Assembly (NCBI RefSeq): GCF_002381345.1
Contig: NZ_CP020660.1
Location: forward strand, 1,488,001-1,552,000
Direction of reading: 5' to 3'
Source: Candidatus Enterovibrio altilux
GTDB taxonomy: Bacteria; Pseudomonadota; Gammaproteobacteria; Enterobacterales; Vibrionaceae
Length of the DNA: 64,000 nucleotides
In this document: piece after piece, positions 40,625 through 52,098 of the stretch
Position numbering within the stretch: position 1 is the stretch's first letter
Layout: each line of letters starts with the position of its first letter
Notes under the pieces: model-generated
What the model saw: the letters and a program-made list of their open reading frames with translations, nothing else
Databases searched by the model: none
Told to the model about the DNA's origin: nothing
Made by a program: the position numbers and the translations under genes

Positions 40625-41227
40625 TTATGTAAAAATTAAAAATTTTTTTATAGGCTTAAAACTTTTTCGATATCCTTCAATGATACCGTGTTTTTTTAAT
40701 GCAGCCATGTGCATTTTAGTTGAGTAACCTTTGTGCTTTGCAAAGCCATATTGAGGATAAATAACATCCAGTTCCTTCATTTCACGGTCTCGTATTACTT
40801 TAGCAAGAATAGATGCCGCGCTGATTTCAGCAACACGTAAATCTCCTTTTACAATAGCTTGAACAGGTAGTGTCAACCCTGAAGGGATATTATTGCCATC
40901 AATCAAAACAAAATCAGGAGTGATAGAAAGCCCTTCAATCGCCCGTTTCATAGCCAGCATTGTCGCAGCAAGAACATTAATTTCATCAATTTCGTCAGCC
41001 TCAGCACGCCCAAGAGACCATGCCAATGCTTTTTTTTTGATTTTTTTAAATAATATTTCGCGTTTTTTATCGGTTATCTTCTTTGAATCCGTCAGTTTTT
41101 CAATATGATTATTAGGATCAAGAATGACCGCAGCAGTGATCACAGCCCCTATTAAGGGGCCTCTTCCGACTTCATCAACACCAGCAAACAACCCTGCGCT
41201 GGGATATATCCATGGTTCTGAATTCAT
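40625..41227 (-). CDS. rnhB: RnhB, ribonuclease HII
   Basis: Removes ribonucleotides and RNA primers from DNA. 200 residues. The catalytic pair Asp18-Glu19 is in [13 protein letters not shown], further acidic residues in [10 protein letters not shown] and [25 protein letters not shown]-type C-terminal motif. Only 4 bp from the lpxB stop, so certainly in the lpx operon. The 3' tail ([11 protein letters not shown]) is short and Lys-rich. Confidence 0.96.
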   Translation of the reverse strand: MNSEPWIYPSAGLFAGVDEVGRGPLIGAVITAAVILDPNNHIEKLTDSKKITDKKREILFKKIKKKALAWSLGRAEADEIDEINVLAATMLAMKRAIEGLSITPDFVLIDGNNIPSGLTLPVQAIVKGDLRVAEISAASILAKVIRDREMKELDVIYPQYGFAKHKGYSTKMHMAALKKHGIIEGYRKSFKPIKKFLIFT

Positions 41228-41231
41228 TGAT

Positions 41232-42380
41232 TTAACGTCCTATTAAATTAAGTACAGCACGCACAGATAATTGGTTTGCATTGCATCGAATCATATTATG
41301 TAAACGAGTAAATTCAGCTAATAACTCAGCGTTATCAATGTCAAAAAAAGAAGACACTTTTTTTGCCAGTATCTCAGGTGTGCACTCTGTTTGTATGCAT
41401 TCAGGAACCAACTCACGCCCTGCTAAGATATTAGGTAATGAAACGAATTCCATTTTAATAAGCCGTTTTGCAATCCAAGCAGTAATAGCATTGACCTTAT
41501 AGCCAACAACCATTGGCCGCTTAACTAGCATGCACTCAAGCGCAACCGTACCAGAAGCAAGAAGCACCATGTCAGACGCAGCGATAACATTTCGAGCAGT
41601 ACCATCTATTAAAGTAAACTTAAGCTTAGAAGCAACATTTTTCCATGCTTGCTCAAATTGAAGTCGCCGCTTCTTATTCACAACCGCAACGACAAAGCCA
41701 AGATCTGGATAATGCTCTTTGAGTAACTTGCAGGTTTTAATGAATATTGGGCTGAGTAGTTTCATCTCGCCACTTCGGCTTCCAGGAAGCACTGCAAGAT
41801 AACGTTTGTCTTGTATTAATCCCAATAGTCCACGTGCAACATATTTATCACTCCGAAGAGGAATATCATCTGCCATGTTGTGACCTACAAATTTACACGG
41901 AACCTCGAATTTATCGTAAAATGTTTTTTCAAATGGTAGTAAGGCAAGCACAAGATTAGTAGCTGCGGCTATCTTAAAAATTCGTTTTTGTCGCCATGCC
42001 CAAACACTAGGACTAACGTAATGCACCGTTTTAATGCCGCTTTCTTTCAATGACTTTTCGAGACGCAAATTAAAATCAGGAGCATCAATACCTATAAAAA
42101 TATCTGGGGGATCAGCAGTAAAATAAGCAACTAATTCACGCTTTACGGTCAGTAGGCGAAAAAGGCGCGCAAGTACCTCAATAATTCCCATGACTGAAAG
42201 CTCCTCTATGTCGAATAGTGTTTCGCAGCCTAAAGCTGTCATCAGAGGGCCACCAATACCTACAAATTCAGCATCTGGATATTCTATTTTTACGGCTTTA
42301 ATAAAGCCGGCACCTAAAATATCGCCGGATGCTTCACCAGCAACGATGCCTATGCGTAGCGGTTTTGATACAACAACCAT
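41232..42380 (-). CDS. lpxB: LpxB, lipid-A-disaccharide synthase
   Basis: Membrane-associated GT-B glycosyltransferase joining UDP-2,3-diacylglucosamine and lipid X. 382 residues, as in E. coli. Motifs: [15 protein letters not shown] at the N-terminus, [41 protein letters not shown] and ASGTVALE. The ATG overlaps the lpxA stop in a TAATG arrangement, hence coupled translation. Confidence 0.97.
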   Translation of the reverse strand: MVVVSKPLRIGIVAGEASGDILGAGFIKAVKIEYPDAEFVGIGGPLMTALGCETLFDIEELSVMGIIEVLARLFRLLTVKRELVAYFTADPPDIFIGIDAPDFNLRLEKSLKESGIKTVHYVSPSVWAWRQKRIFKIAAATNLVLALLPFEKTFYDKFEVPCKFVGHNMADDIPLRSDKYVARGLLGLIQDKRYLAVLPGSRSGEMKLLSPIFIKTCKLLKEHYPDLGFVVAVVNKKRRLQFEQAWKNVASKLKFTLIDGTARNVIAASDMVLLASGTVALECMLVKRPMVVGYKVNAITAWIAKRLIKMEFVSLPNILAGRELVPECIQTECTPEILAKKVSSFFDIDNAELLAEFTRLHNMIRCNANQLSVRAVLNLIGR

Positions 42381-43168
42381 TAGCGAATAATACCTCGGTT
42401 AGACTTTTCAAAAAAGTCAATAAACAGCTGCAATGCTTTTTTGTTGTCAGCCATTTCAGCAATTTCTTTTTTTGCCTCTTCTAATGTTTTGCCGGAACGG
42501 TATATTATTTTATACACTGTACGAATATCTTTAATTACACTTTTTTCAAAACCACGGCGCTTCAATCCTTCTACATTAATACCAAATGGAGAACAGTGGT
42601 TACCTTGTGCCATGACATACGGGAGCACATCCTTGACAATAATTGAGCCACCCCCAATCATACTGTGACTACCAATGGTGCAGAACTGATGAATGGCAGT
42701 CATACCACCAATAATGGCAAAGTCGTCAACAGTCACATGCCCCGCTAGGGTTACATTGTTTGCGAAGATACAGCGATCGCCAATTATGCAATCATGGGCG
42801 ACGTGAGTATTGATCATAAATAAGTTATCACTACCTACTTGGGTGTTACCACCGTTTTGAACAGTACCGCGGTGCATGGTTACGCTTTCACGAATAGTAT
42901 TGCGATCACCAATTTCTAGTGTTGTGGGCTCTCCTGCATATTTAAGATCTTGAGATTCTTCACCAATAGACGCGAACTGAAAAATTTTGTTATCACACCC
43001 AATTTTAGTTGCACCTTTAATGATTACATGCATTTTTACCTCTGTTCCTGCGCCGATTTTCACGCCAGTACCAATGTAGGAAAATGCACCAACTCGTACA
43101 TTAGCGTCAAGAGTCACCCCTTCCTCAACTATAGCTGTTGAGTGAATTTGTACAGATTCATGAATCAC
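42380..43168 (-). CDS. lpxA: LpxA, UDP-N-acetylglucosamine acyltransferase
   Basis: First step of lipid A synthesis; a left-handed beta-helix trimer. The open frame reaches back to 43192, but family length (262) and N-terminus ([17 protein letters not shown]) fit a GTG start at 43168, two bases after the fabZ stop, so I chose it. Hexapeptide repeats throughout; catalytic His is His125 in [12 protein letters not shown]-terminal helical domain with GLKRRGF and [15 protein letters not shown] start and tight fabZ coupling suggest reinitiation. Confidence 0.94.
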   Translation of the reverse strand: MIHESVQIHSTAIVEEGVTLDANVRVGAFSYIGTGVKIGAGTEVKMHVIIKGATKIGCDNKIFQFASIGEESQDLKYAGEPTTLEIGDRNTIRESVTMHRGTVQNGGNTQVGSDNLFMINTHVAHDCIIGDRCIFANNVTLAGHVTVDDFAIIGGMTAIHQFCTIGSHSMIGGGSIIVKDVLPYVMAQGNHCSPFGINVEGLKRRGFEKSVIKDIRTVYKIIYRSGKTLEEAKKEIAEMADNKKALQLFIDFFEKSNRGIIR

Positions 43169-43170
43169 GT

Positions 43171-43623
43171 TTAAAATTCTCTTCTGGCACACTTCAGGTC
43201 AGCGGAACAAACTACTTTATCATCAACTTTAGCTACACCTTTAAATGCAGCGATACCAAAGCGTTCTTTTATGAACTCAACTTCAAGTACCATTTGATCA
43301 CCAGGCGTTACTGGCGCACGAAATTTAGCATTGTTAATGCTGGCAAAATAATAAAGCTCATTTTCAGCAGGTGCCCCGAAAGTTTTAAACGCTAACAAAC
43401 CTGTTGCTTGCGCCATCGCCTCAAGAATAAGCACCCCCGGAAAAACCGAGAGTTGAGGAAAATGACCTGTGAACTGAGGTTCATTCACTGATACATTTTT
43501 AATCGCATGAAGGTACTTACCTTCTGCAAAATCGATGACGCGGTCAATCAACAGAAATGGATAACGATGAGGCAGCAGCTCTCTAATTTCTTTAATAGTC
43601 AAAACATTATTTTCGCAAATCAA
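43171..43623 (-). CDS. fabZ: FabZ, 3-hydroxyacyl-ACP dehydratase
   Basis: Hot-dog fold dehydratase of fatty acid synthesis. 150 residues. Catalytic His54 in [13 protein letters not shown] and Glu68 in [11 protein letters not shown] are in the family positions. N-terminal [20 protein letters not shown] is canonical. Placed between lpxD and lpxA as in other Gammaproteobacteria, balancing phospholipid and lipid A precursors. Confidence 0.97.
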   Translation of the reverse strand: MICENNVLTIKEIRELLPHRYPFLLIDRVIDFAEGKYLHAIKNVSVNEPQFTGHFPQLSVFPGVLILEAMAQATGLLAFKTFGAPAENELYYFASINNAKFRAPVTPGDQMVLEVEFIKERFGIAAFKGVAKVDDKVVCSADLKCARREF

Positions 43624-43667
43624 AGTAATATTCCTGTGTGAAAAGCTTATTATTCATGTTGATTAAC

Positions 43668-43694
43668 GCAAAATGGCCCACTTTGCAGGCCATG
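43668..43694 (-). terminator. Hairpin between lpxD and fabZ (possible attenuator)
   Basis: On the minus strand ATGGCC, nine-base loop, GGCCAT then TTTTGCG. Six perfect pairs and only four T, inside a 145-bp gap that is longer than the others of the operon. May modulate readthrough from lpxD to fabZ; weak as a full terminator. Confidence 0.35.
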
Positions 43695-43768
43695 GCTATA
43701 CGTTGAGCGTAAAGACACTACTGATGTAGACCCTAGTCACCAGAATATGCCATTCGAGACAGCAGTTA

Positions 43769-44791
43769 CTAGCTATCTTTTATTTGTTTTTCAATGGCTT
43801 TTAATCTTTTTTGCATATCTCCAATTTTCATAACTCTTGCTGTGGTCTTTCGCCACTCATGATTTGTCTGCAAAGGAATACCAGAAGAATATATGCCAGG
43901 TTCAGTGATAGAACGCATCACCATACCCATACCGGTGATCGATACGCTATCCGTGATTTCAAGATGCCCATTAATGACACATGCTCCGCCAATGATGCAG
44001 TGTTTGCCTATGTTAGTACTACCTCCGATTACTGTTGCTCCAGCAATGGCGGTATTTTCACCTATCGAAACATTATGCGCGATTTGACACTGATTGTCGA
44101 TAATGACACCATCCTCAATAAGGGTGTTATTCAATGCGCCACGATCAATCGTTGTATTGGCACCCACCTCAACTCGGTTACCAATAATCACACTTCCAAC
44201 CTGCGGAATTTTAATCCAGCAGCCTCTATCATTTGCGTAACCAAAGCCATCAGAACCAATGACTGCCCCTGATTGAATAAGACACGATTTGCCTAATGTT
44301 ACACCATGATAAATCGATACATTTGTCCATAAGCGAGTCCCTGAACCAAGTGATGCATTTTTACCTACAAAGCAACCTGCCCCAATTTGTACGTTATCAC
44401 CCAGCTCAACACCATCTTCAACCACCGCATTATATCCGATTGCAACGCCTACGCCGATGATTGCCATTGGAGAAATGTATGCTGATGGAGCAATGTCAAT
44501 CGCACATGCAGGTGAAGTGTAGAGCAGTTGTGCTGTCAACGCATAGCCTAGATAAGGATCCTTAACAACAAGTGCATTATTATTGCAATATGAAAGATCT
44601 GCTTTCTGGAGCATCACTGCGCTAGCCTTACATTCAGCAAGATGTTTGCGATATTTACTGTTTGCAAGAAACGTCAATTGTCCCTCTTTAGCTTTATCTA
44701 TACCCGCAATTGAGTGAATAACGATGGCACCATCACCATGGAGTTCAGCACCCAGTTTTTCCACTAGTTCAATAAGAGTAATAGAAGCCAT
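43769..44791 (-). CDS. lpxD: LpxD, UDP-3-O-acyl-glucosamine N-acyltransferase
   Basis: Third lipid A step. 340 residues against 341 in E. coli. N-terminal uridine-binding domain (1-100, [13 protein letters not shown]), then the left-handed beta-helix (about 105-310) with hexapeptide repeats and the catalytic His in [15 protein letters not shown], then a C-terminal helix ([15 protein letters not shown]) that binds ACP. Starts 12 bp after skp. Confidence 0.97.
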   Translation of the reverse strand: MASITLIELVEKLGAELHGDGAIVIHSIAGIDKAKEGQLTFLANSKYRKHLAECKASAVMLQKADLSYCNNNALVVKDPYLGYALTAQLLYTSPACAIDIAPSAYISPMAIIGVGVAIGYNAVVEDGVELGDNVQIGAGCFVGKNASLGSGTRLWTNVSIYHGVTLGKSCLIQSGAVIGSDGFGYANDRGCWIKIPQVGSVIIGNRVEVGANTTIDRGALNNTLIEDGVIIDNQCQIAHNVSIGENTAIAGATVIGGSTNIGKHCIIGGACVINGHLEITDSVSITGMGMVMRSITEPGIYSSGIPLQTNHEWRKTTARVMKIGDMQKRLKAIEKQIKDS

Positions 44792-44803
44792 TTTTTACCT
44801 TAC

Positions 44804-45313
44804 TTATTTTATTGCGTTCAAAACTTTTTCAGAGATATCATCTTTAGGGTCAGCAAACAGAATAGCTTGGCGGTCCAAAATTAAATCATAATCTTCTTTT
44901 TGTGCCAACAATGAGATTGTTTTTTGTAATTTTTCAATAAGCTGACGTTGCTCTTCTGAGCTACGTTTACGCTCATCTTCTTTCAAGTTATTAACTTTGA
45001 GTTTGTAATCAGCATCTAGAGATTGCAGTTTTCGCTGGAGTTTAGTGCGTTCTTTCTCACTCATCAATTCACCATTGCGCTTGAGCTTATCAATACCCAT
45101 GCCTAACTTTTTTTCTAGGGACTCAACTTCTGCTATTCGATCTTTGAATTCATTATGCAACTTTTCACTGACATTACTTTGTTTTGCCATTTGCGCAAGA
45201 ACAGAACCTGTCGAAACATAGCCAATTTTTTGAACAGTATCAGCTGCTGAAACAGGCATTGAAGCGCTAAGAATGGTGAGGCTAATACCTGCCGCTTTAA
45301 TAAATGATTTCAA
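44804..45313 (-). CDS. skp: Skp (OmpH), periplasmic chaperone
   Basis: Jellyfish-shaped trimer that holds unfolded outer-membrane proteins between Sec and BamA. 169 residues. Signal peptide about 1-23 (cleavage after PVSA), then short beta strands (KIGYVSTGSVL) and a long coiled coil rich in Lys/Glu (about 45-130). C-terminal strand YDLILDRQAILFADPKDDIS closes the trimer body. Directly downstream of bamA (22 bp), as expected. Confidence 0.95.
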   Translation of the reverse strand: MKSFIKAAGISLTILSASMPVSAADTVQKIGYVSTGSVLAQMAKQSNVSEKLHNEFKDRIAEVESLEKKLGMGIDKLKRNGELMSEKERTKLQRKLQSLDADYKLKVNNLKEDERKRSSEEQRQLIEKLQKTISLLAQKEDYDLILDRQAILFADPKDDISEKVLNAIK

Positions 45314-45335
45314 AATATGCTCCTGAATTAAAAAG

Positions 45336-47735
45336 TCAGAACACCTGACCTATCGTAAAATTGAAGAATTCTTTTCTATCACCTTTATAACGTTTAATAG
45401 GCTTAGAAAGTGAAAATATTAGTGGACCTACTGGGGAATGCCACTCCAATGCAACACCATATGAAGCACGATAATTTGTTGGATTACTATAGTCATAGAT
45501 GTATTCTTGACCATCAATAATTTTTGCATTCTTAAGATCGTACTCGGTATCCCACACTGATGCTACGTCAACAAACACACTGGTACGGATTGAATTTCGT
45601 ACTTGCGCAGGTATAAGTGGTGTTGGAAAAATCAATTCAACACTAGTTAATGCCGTTGCATTACCACCTACAGAGTTATGACTACCAACTAACGCAGGAT
45701 TATTACCTGCACCCTGGTCATAAACTGCTTTTGGACCAGCAGAATTTGAGCGGAAACCACGTAATGTTGAAAAGCCACCAATATAAAAATTTTCATAAAA
45801 TGGCATCAAGTAATCATTCTTGCCATTATTGCCGTAGCCATTACCGTAGCCAAGGCTACCACGCATCAATAAAGTAAAACTGTGTGATTTAGTCAGAGGC
45901 ATATATTGGCGAGCCTCATACTGTGTCTTGAAAAATTGAACATTTGATCCCGGCACTGTCATGTGGAAAGATGCACGTTGATAATTACCATTCGTTGGAA
46001 ATAAACCTAGATTGAGGTTGTTTCGACTCCAACTTACAGACCAGTCAAAAGCATTGACTTTAAGACTACCATTCTCTGTAATATTATTTTCTTGGGAATC
46101 AAGAAATTTTTTCATTTGGTAAGATCCACCAAGATTTCCTATCAAACGATGCGTATAACCCAACATAAAGTCGAAGTAATTCAAATCATCAAATGGGAAA
46201 CCCCATGTCAAATTGGTACCATAACTTTTATCTGTGTAATCAACAATATTTGCATGTGACGCTTCAAATTCATTGTGGAATACCTTGCCACCCAAACTGA
46301 TACCATCTAAGGTCCAGTAAGGATTACGATATTCAAGTGTCAGGTTTTTTTGATAACGATTACGCGTGGCATGAATACCTAATCGATTACCGGTACCAGC
46401 AAAGTTTTCCTGTTTAAAACTAGTTTGAAAACTAAGGCCTGATGAGCTCCCGTAGCCAACACCAAAGTCAGCAGCGCCTGAATGGGCTTCTTTTACGGTA
46501 TAATCAATATCGACTTGATCATTAAATTCTGTTACTGGTGTCATACGTACATCTACCGTTTCAAAATATCCAAGACGGCTAATGTGTTTTTTACTGGCTT
46601 CTATAAATTTGGTATTTAGCCAAGAACCTTCCATTTGTCGCATTTCTCGACGTAATACTTCATCTCGTGTATTTTGGTTACCAGAAAATTTGATTTTTCT
46701 TACATAAACACGATTACCTAATTCAATGTTTACATTTAATGCGACAGTTTGATTATCCTCATTAAATTCAGGAATTGTTGCGACTTGTGTATAAGCATAG
46801 CCCTGTTCACTAAGCTGGCGTTTAATCGCATCTTCTAACGCAGTGACCTTTTCACCTTTGTATGTTTCACCAGCTTTAATAGTCACAAGAGATGAATAAT
46901 CGTCTCCCTTTTTTCCGCCACGGAAATTAATGTTAGAAACATTAAAAGGAAGTCCTTCATCGATAGTAAGGGTAATGTATACGCCTTTTTTATCTGGGGA
47001 GAGAGATATATGTGTCGATGCAACATGAAACTTTAGATAACCGTGATTTAAATAAAATAATTTAAGGTTTTCTATGTCCCTTGCAAGAATTTGTTCTTGA
47101 TACTTGTCATCAGCAAGAAAGTTCCACCAAGGCACGTCGGCACGAAGTTTAAAGTTTGACTGCAGTTCTTCATCGCTAAAAACATCATTGCCAATAAAAT
47201 TAATTTGTTGCACTTTTGTAGAAACACTTTCAGTGAATACAAACTTAACATCCGCTCGGTTGCGTGGTAACGGTGTGATTATCGTACTCACTTGAGCATT
47301 GTATTTACCTACACTGTAATAAAAATTTTTTAGTTTTTTCTCAATATGCGATAGCGCAGCACGGTCTAAATATGTTCCTGCATGTAAGCCTGATGCTGTC
47401 AGATGTTTGTTAAGTTTCTCATCTGCAATTATCTTGTTACCAGAAAATGAAATACGGGTTATTATGGGACATTCTATGACTTTAACTAAGATATCTTCGC
47501 CATCTTTAAAGACACGTATATTTTCAAAATTACTTGTCGAATACAAGGACTTGATAATTCCTGCAACATTATTATCATCTATATTATCGCCGGATTGTAC
47601 CATCATAGAAAGTAATGCCGTATCGAGGCTGACTCTTTGAAGCCCTTCAAATCGAATATCTTTCACCACAAACTCAGTTGCTGTGATAGAACTTGAAAAT
47701 AAAAGCGCGACTATTAAGAAATTTTTCATCACCAT
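45336..47735 (-). CDS. bamA: BamA, outer membrane assembly factor (Omp85)
   Basis: Central component of the barrel-assembly machine. 799 residues (E. coli 810). Signal peptide (about 1-21), five POTRA domains (about 22-420) and a 16-strand barrel ending in the C-terminal signal FNFTIGQVF. The barrel has the lid-lock loop as TLRGFRSNSAGP (LRGF in place of the common VRGF). Two ATGs (47735 and 47729) are possible; AAGGAG is 15 bp before the first, favouring it over the second. Essential, intact, between rseP and skp. Confidence 0.97.
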   Translation of the reverse strand: MVMKNFLIVALLFSSSITATEFVVKDIRFEGLQRVSLDTALLSMMVQSGDNIDDNNVAGIIKSLYSTSNFENIRVFKDGEDILVKVIECPIITRISFSGNKIIADEKLNKHLTASGLHAGTYLDRAALSHIEKKLKNFYYSVGKYNAQVSTIITPLPRNRADVKFVFTESVSTKVQQINFIGNDVFSDEELQSNFKLRADVPWWNFLADDKYQEQILARDIENLKLFYLNHGYLKFHVASTHISLSPDKKGVYITLTIDEGLPFNVSNINFRGGKKGDDYSSLVTIKAGETYKGEKVTALEDAIKRQLSEQGYAYTQVATIPEFNEDNQTVALNVNIELGNRVYVRKIKFSGNQNTRDEVLRREMRQMEGSWLNTKFIEASKKHISRLGYFETVDVRMTPVTEFNDQVDIDYTVKEAHSGAADFGVGYGSSSGLSFQTSFKQENFAGTGNRLGIHATRNRYQKNLTLEYRNPYWTLDGISLGGKVFHNEFEASHANIVDYTDKSYGTNLTWGFPFDDLNYFDFMLGYTHRLIGNLGGSYQMKKFLDSQENNITENGSLKVNAFDWSVSWSRNNLNLGLFPTNGNYQRASFHMTVPGSNVQFFKTQYEARQYMPLTKSHSFTLLMRGSLGYGNGYGNNGKNDYLMPFYENFYIGGFSTLRGFRSNSAGPKAVYDQGAGNNPALVGSHNSVGGNATALTSVELIFPTPLIPAQVRNSIRTSVFVDVASVWDTEYDLKNAKIIDGQEYIYDYSNPTNYRASYGVALEWHSPVGPLIFSLSKPIKRYKGDRKEFFNFTIGQVF

Positions 47736-47770
47736 TGCTGCTCTGGTTTCTCCTTGTTAACTGTTGAATC

Positions 47771-49126
47771 CTACAGTCGGGTAATATCGTTAAATAACGC
47801 CATGGCCATCAACACCACAATAATAGTTGAGCCAATACGGTATCCCATATCCTGCACGCGTTCAGGGATGGGGTGACGTGTCACGGCTTCAATGCCAAAA
47901 AACAACAGATACCCACCATCAAGAACCGGTAACGGTAATAAATTAATAATTCCTAAATTAATGCTGATAAGTGCGAGGAAACTTAGGAAATGAACTAAAC
48001 CTAAGTTTGCGGTCATTCCTGCACCTTTTGCGATTGAAATAGGCCCACTTAAATTTTTCATATCTACATCACCCGTGATGAATTTTTTGATCATACCAAC
48101 GGTGAGGGTTACCATCTGCCAGGTCTTATTTATGGCTTGTGGTATAGCCTTTAAAGGGCCATACTGCATTGTAATTTTGTGTGACTCAGGCCAAGATTCT
48201 GCTCTTGGCGTAAATCCTGCGTAACCAATATTTATGCCATCTTGTTCACGTGAGTCAGGAACAAGTTCTAACATAATATTTTGTTCATTTCGACGTATTG
48301 AAATTGGTAACGACATTTGTGGATGAGCACGAACATATATGATCACTTGGTTCCAATTATCGATTGGGAGACCATCAATTGTCAGCACTTCATCTCCCTC
48401 CAGCATACCTATACGCTCTGCTGGACTTCCTTTAACCACTTGAGCAATAACGTTCGTTATCTGTGGGAAGTACGGCACAATACCTAGTGTATGTAGCGGT
48501 GATTCTGTATCTGGATCATAAGCCCATTCCGTCAAATCGAGAGACTTGGTCACAACATAATCTACACTGTTATTTGGTTGCAGAGTAAGCGTCATGTTGT
48601 CATCGCCTATGTGCGAAATAAATTGCACATTTACCGATACCCAATCAGGTGTTTTGACGCCAGATACTTCGGTAAGTTCCATGCCAGACTCAATTCCAGC
48701 CTTCGCCGCAATAGATTGAGGAACCACGTTACCAATTACTGGTTTTACAGTTTGTATACCGATAAGCATAACAAGCCAGTAAGCAAATATTGCAAACAGA
48801 ATATTCGCAACAGGACCTGCAGCAACTATCGCACTTCGTTGCCATAATGGACGATAGTTGAACGTGTGAGTCTTCATTGTTTCTGGCACATCATCTACTC
48901 GTTCATCGAGCATCTTAACGTAACCGCCAAGCGGTATCATTGCTAAGGTGTATTCAGTGCCATTCTTTCCAACATGTTGCCAAATCGCTTTACCAAAGCC
49001 AATAGAAAAACGTTCAACTTTTACATCACAACAACGTGCAACCCAAAAGTGACCAAATTCATGCACCACGACTAGTAAACCTAACGCCATCAAAAAAAAT
49101 ATTAAATTCCATAATATTGCACTCAT
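47771..49126 (-). CDS. rseP: RseP, site-2 intramembrane zinc protease
   Basis: Cleaves anti-sigma factor RseA and remnant signal peptides in the inner membrane. 451 residues against 450 in E. coli. Zinc motif HEFGH (His22, Glu23, His26), second metal ligand motif [14 protein letters not shown], two PDZ domains (about 115-300) and four membrane helices. Its ATG overlaps the ispC stop (ATGA), so translation is coupled. Confidence 0.96.
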   Translation of the reverse strand: MSAILWNLIFFLMALGLLVVVHEFGHFWVARCCDVKVERFSIGFGKAIWQHVGKNGTEYTLAMIPLGGYVKMLDERVDDVPETMKTHTFNYRPLWQRSAIVAAGPVANILFAIFAYWLVMLIGIQTVKPVIGNVVPQSIAAKAGIESGMELTEVSGVKTPDWVSVNVQFISHIGDDNMTLTLQPNNSVDYVVTKSLDLTEWAYDPDTESPLHTLGIVPYFPQITNVIAQVVKGSPAERIGMLEGDEVLTIDGLPIDNWNQVIIYVRAHPQMSLPISIRRNEQNIMLELVPDSREQDGINIGYAGFTPRAESWPESHKITMQYGPLKAIPQAINKTWQMVTLTVGMIKKFITGDVDMKNLSGPISIAKGAGMTANLGLVHFLSFLALISINLGIINLLPLPVLDGGYLLFFGIEAVTRHPIPERVQDMGYRIGSTIIVVLMAMALFNDITRL

Positions 49127-50319
49127 CGTGCGATCCTATAAAGCCATTTCTTTGCCATTAATCGTGCCTCGGTATCAATATCGAGCAAACATTCAATGCT
49201 TGACGGTTCTTCAAATATAGACTGTTGTAACACAGCATCATTCATTTCAGCAATTTGCGTAAATCCAATGATCCCACGCAGAAAGGCATCGACAGCGATC
49301 TCATTGGTAGCATTTAGCGTTGTTGTCACGGCTTGGCCAGCGTAACACGCATCAATAGCTAGCTTTAAACAAGGATAACGTTTGAAGTCAGGCTTTAAAA
49401 AGCTGAACTCACCCACAGATGTGAAATCAATCGCTTTCACTCCAGCATCAATACGTTGCGGGTATGCCATGGAATATGCAATTGGCGTATTCATATCAGG
49501 GTGTCCCATTTGGACCATTACTGATCCATCTCGATATTGAACCATAGAATGAATAATTGATTGAGGATGAATTAAAACATCTAATTGTTCGCGTTTTGCG
49601 TTAAATAGCCAACGAGCTTCAATGTACTCAAGACCTTTATTCATCATCGTCGCGGAATCGACCGAAACCTTCGGGCCCATAACCCAATTAGGATGAGCGA
49701 TAGCTTGAGCTGGCGTCACAGTAGATAAAACATCTATTTTACTATGACGAAAAGGACCACCAGAACCGGTTAGTAATATTTTACTAACCCCTTCAGATTC
49801 AAGATCACAAATACCTAATTGTGATTGAATAGAAGCAGGCAGGCATTGAAAAATAGCGTTGTGCTCACTGTCAATGGGCAATAATTTCGCACCATAGCGA
49901 TGTACCGCATCAATAAAAAATTGGCCTGACATGACCAAGGCTTCTTTATTCGCGAGTAGGATACGTTTTCCAGATTTAATCGCAGCCATAGTAGGAATGA
50001 GGCCCACAGCCCCAACCACTGCGGCCATGACAGTATCCACGTCCGAATGTGATGCAAGTGAAGACAAACCATCGATGCCACTAAACACTTGAGTTTTCAC
50101 TCCCTGCTGTTGTAGCGTGCTCCGCAGCTGTCTAGCAGCATGGTCATCAGACATCGCTGCAAAACGAGGCTGCCACTTCATACAAAGGATAATCATTTTC
50201 TTTACATTAGTATTTGCAGCTAATGCAAATACTTCAAAAGCATGAGGGTTTTTTTCAACCACTGCAAGTGTGCTGTTACCGATAGAACCTGTCGCACCAA
50301 GAATCATTAATTTACGCAT
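49123..50319 (-). CDS. ispC: IspC (Dxr), 1-deoxy-D-xylulose-5-phosphate reductoisomerase
   Basis: Second step of the MEP isoprenoid pathway. 398 residues (E. coli 398). NADPH motif [12 protein letters not shown], catalytic segment [15 protein letters not shown], metal/substrate block [13 protein letters not shown], and TGSGGPFR plus [17 protein letters not shown] in the flexible loop and helix. Coupled to rseP. Supplies undecaprenyl phosphate for UppS three genes upstream. Confidence 0.97.
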   Translation of the reverse strand: MRKLMILGATGSIGNSTLAVVEKNPHAFEVFALAANTNVKKMIILCMKWQPRFAAMSDDHAARQLRSTLQQQGVKTQVFSGIDGLSSLASHSDVDTVMAAVVGAVGLIPTMAAIKSGKRILLANKEALVMSGQFFIDAVHRYGAKLLPIDSEHNAIFQCLPASIQSQLGICDLESEGVSKILLTGSGGPFRHSKIDVLSTVTPAQAIAHPNWVMGPKVSVDSATMMNKGLEYIEARWLFNAKREQLDVLIHPQSIIHSMVQYRDGSVMVQMGHPDMNTPIAYSMAYPQRIDAGVKAIDFTSVGEFSFLKPDFKRYPCLKLAIDACYAGQAVTTTLNATNEIAVDAFLRGIIGFTQIAEMNDAVLQQSIFEEPSSIECLLDIDTEARLMAKKWLYRIAR

Positions 50320-50390
50320 AGATAACTCAATTATTATTTACTTACAATCAGTAGATAAAGCACATCATCGGCAATTGATTAGTGATATAT

Positions 50391-51239
50391 TTACGCTAAC
50401 CAGAAATATAATACTGTGAAAATAGGGAAAGCAGCGGTAAGGCTATCGATTCGATCAAGTATCCCACCGTGTCCAGGTAAAATACTACCGCTATCTTTCA
50501 CACCAGCGACACGTTTAAACATGCTTTCAGTCAAATCACCTAATACTGATGCAAAAGAGGTAATTAGCGCGATGATGCACAATATGTAAATAGAAGAAAA
50601 TGGAATTGAAATAGTAGTTGCTGTCACGGTTGTCACAAGTACTGACGCAATCAAACCACCAACTAAACCTTCAACAGTTTTATTTGGGCTAACGGATGGC
50701 GCTATTTTTCTTTTACCAAAATGTTTTCCCGTAAAGTAAGCACCAATATCAGCAGACCATACAAGCAAACATACCAATAGCACTAACTTAGCACCTAAAT
50801 ATGGGTGCACGTGATAGTCACTAGCACGGAGCAACAAGACGCTCCACAAAAAAGGAAGCAAAGTAAGAACGCTGAAAATCTGTTGAAAAAAAGTACTGTC
50901 AGACCACCAGCATGTATCCTTTGGGTATTTCAGCACCATCACAGTAGCAAATAACCACCAAACAGTACCACTAAGTGCAATAATGCTTCCATTCATGGTT
51001 GTGATGTTCCACCCTGAATAATTAACAGGCAAGACATAAAGAGAACCGATTAAAATGAACGCAGGGGTAGTAATTCCATTGAAGCGAGAAGACACATCAA
51101 TGAGCTTTGTCCATTCCCAGTGACCAAGCAAAGTTACACTAGAGATGGCAATAACAAAAATATGAAACGGCAAGAAAAATATGCCTGCGATAACCAAAGG
51201 GGCTAACACAGAGGCTGTTAAGACGCGTTGTTTCAGCAA
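50391..51239 (-). CDS. cdsA: CdsA, phosphatidate cytidylyltransferase
   Basis: Makes CDP-diacylglycerol, the precursor of all phospholipids. 282 residues, about eight membrane helices. Carries the family signature KDSGSILPGHGGILDRIDSL near the C-terminus, and HFGKRKIAPSVSPNKTVEG in a cytosolic loop. Starts 13 bp after uppS. Followed by a 71-bp gap before ispC. Confidence 0.96.
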   Translation of the reverse strand: MLKQRVLTASVLAPLVIAGIFFLPFHIFVIAISSVTLLGHWEWTKLIDVSSRFNGITTPAFILIGSLYVLPVNYSGWNITTMNGSIIALSGTVWWLFATVMVLKYPKDTCWWSDSTFFQQIFSVLTLLPFLWSVLLLRASDYHVHPYLGAKLVLLVCLLVWSADIGAYFTGKHFGKRKIAPSVSPNKTVEGLVGGLIASVLVTTVTATTISIPFSSIYILCIIALITSFASVLGDLTESMFKRVAGVKDSGSILPGHGGILDRIDSLTAAFPIFTVLYFWLA

Positions 51240-51252
51240 ACGGAACCCCTCT

Positions 51253-52023
51253 TTATTTTTTTACTGGTAATAAAGCCTGAATTTGCTCACCCGTACACCC
51301 AAAACGACGTTCACGGTTGAGATACCATGCTATGGCATCGGTTAGACTCGCTTCGTTAAAATCGGGCCAAAATTGTTCAGTGAAGTACAGTTCGGCGTAG
51401 GCCACTTGCCATAGCATAAAGTTGCTAATACGACATTCTCCGCTAGTGCGGATCATTAGGTCTACATCAGGAACATGTCCTGTTGTCAGTTGCGCTGAGA
51501 TCTTCGCTTCTGTTAACTGCTCTGCACTAAGTACTCCACGTTCGACCTGACTTGCCAATTTTTGCATAGCTTGTAGAATATCCCATTGTCCACCATAGTT
51601 GGCAGCAACATTTAGAATAAGACCAATATTGTTTGCAGTAAGTGCTTCCGCAGAAGCAATTTTATCTTGGAGTGAGTTACTGAATCGAGATGTATCACCG
51701 ATTACTTTTAATCGAACGCTATTTTTATGTAGTTGTTTTATTTCACGTCCTAACACAGTGACAAATAGTTCCATTAACAAGCGAACTTCTTCTTCAGAAC
51801 GCCGCCAATTTTCACTACTAAAAGCAAAAAGTGTTAACACTTGAATACCGAGACGATTAGCGGCTGAAACCGTTTTTTTGACGGCGTCAACACCGGCTTT
51901 ATGCCCAAACATGCGGGCTTTACCACGTGATTGAGCCCAACGACCATTGCCATCCATGATGATAGCAATGTGTTTTGGTAATAGGCTTGAATCCGTAATG
52001 AAATTTGGAGATTGGGAACTCAT
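51253..52023 (-). CDS. uppS: UppS (IspU), undecaprenyl diphosphate synthase
   Basis: Cis-prenyltransferase giving the C55 lipid carrier for cell wall and O-antigen. About 256 residues. Catalytic Asp in [17 protein letters not shown]; further family motifs [12 protein letters not shown] and [15 protein letters not shown] (family usually GExRxSNFLLWQ), [12 protein letters not shown] chose ATG 52023 because AAGGA lies 5 bp before it; the open frame begins with a TTG at 52038. First gene after the frr terminator. Confidence 0.95.
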   Translation of the reverse strand: MSSQSPNFITDSSLLPKHIAIIMDGNGRWAQSRGKARMFGHKAGVDAVKKTVSAANRLGIQVLTLFAFSSENWRRSEEEVRLLMELFVTVLGREIKQLHKNSVRLKVIGDTSRFSNSLQDKIASAEALTANNIGLILNVAANYGGQWDILQAMQKLASQVERGVLSAEQLTEAKISAQLTTGHVPDVDLMIRTSGECRISNFMLWQVAYAELYFTEQFWPDFNEASLTDAIAWYLNRERRFGCTGEQIQALLPVKK

Positions 52024-52037
52024 GATTATCCTTCGCA

Positions 52038-52070
52038 AATAAAAAGCGCTGTATTGCTAGCACAGCGCTT
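52038..52070 (-). terminator. Intrinsic terminator between frr and uppS
   Basis: On the minus strand AAGCGCTGT, eight-base loop, ACAGCGCTT then TTTATTT: nine perfect pairs with a T-run. It ends the rpsB-tsf-pyrH-frr run, 30 bp downstream of the frr stop. Its T-run ends only about 15 bp before the uppS start, so uppS must be read by readthrough or by a promoter inside or before this hairpin. Confidence 0.8.
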
Positions 52071-52098
52071 CGGCAACGGAATCAGACTGTAGCCAGAA

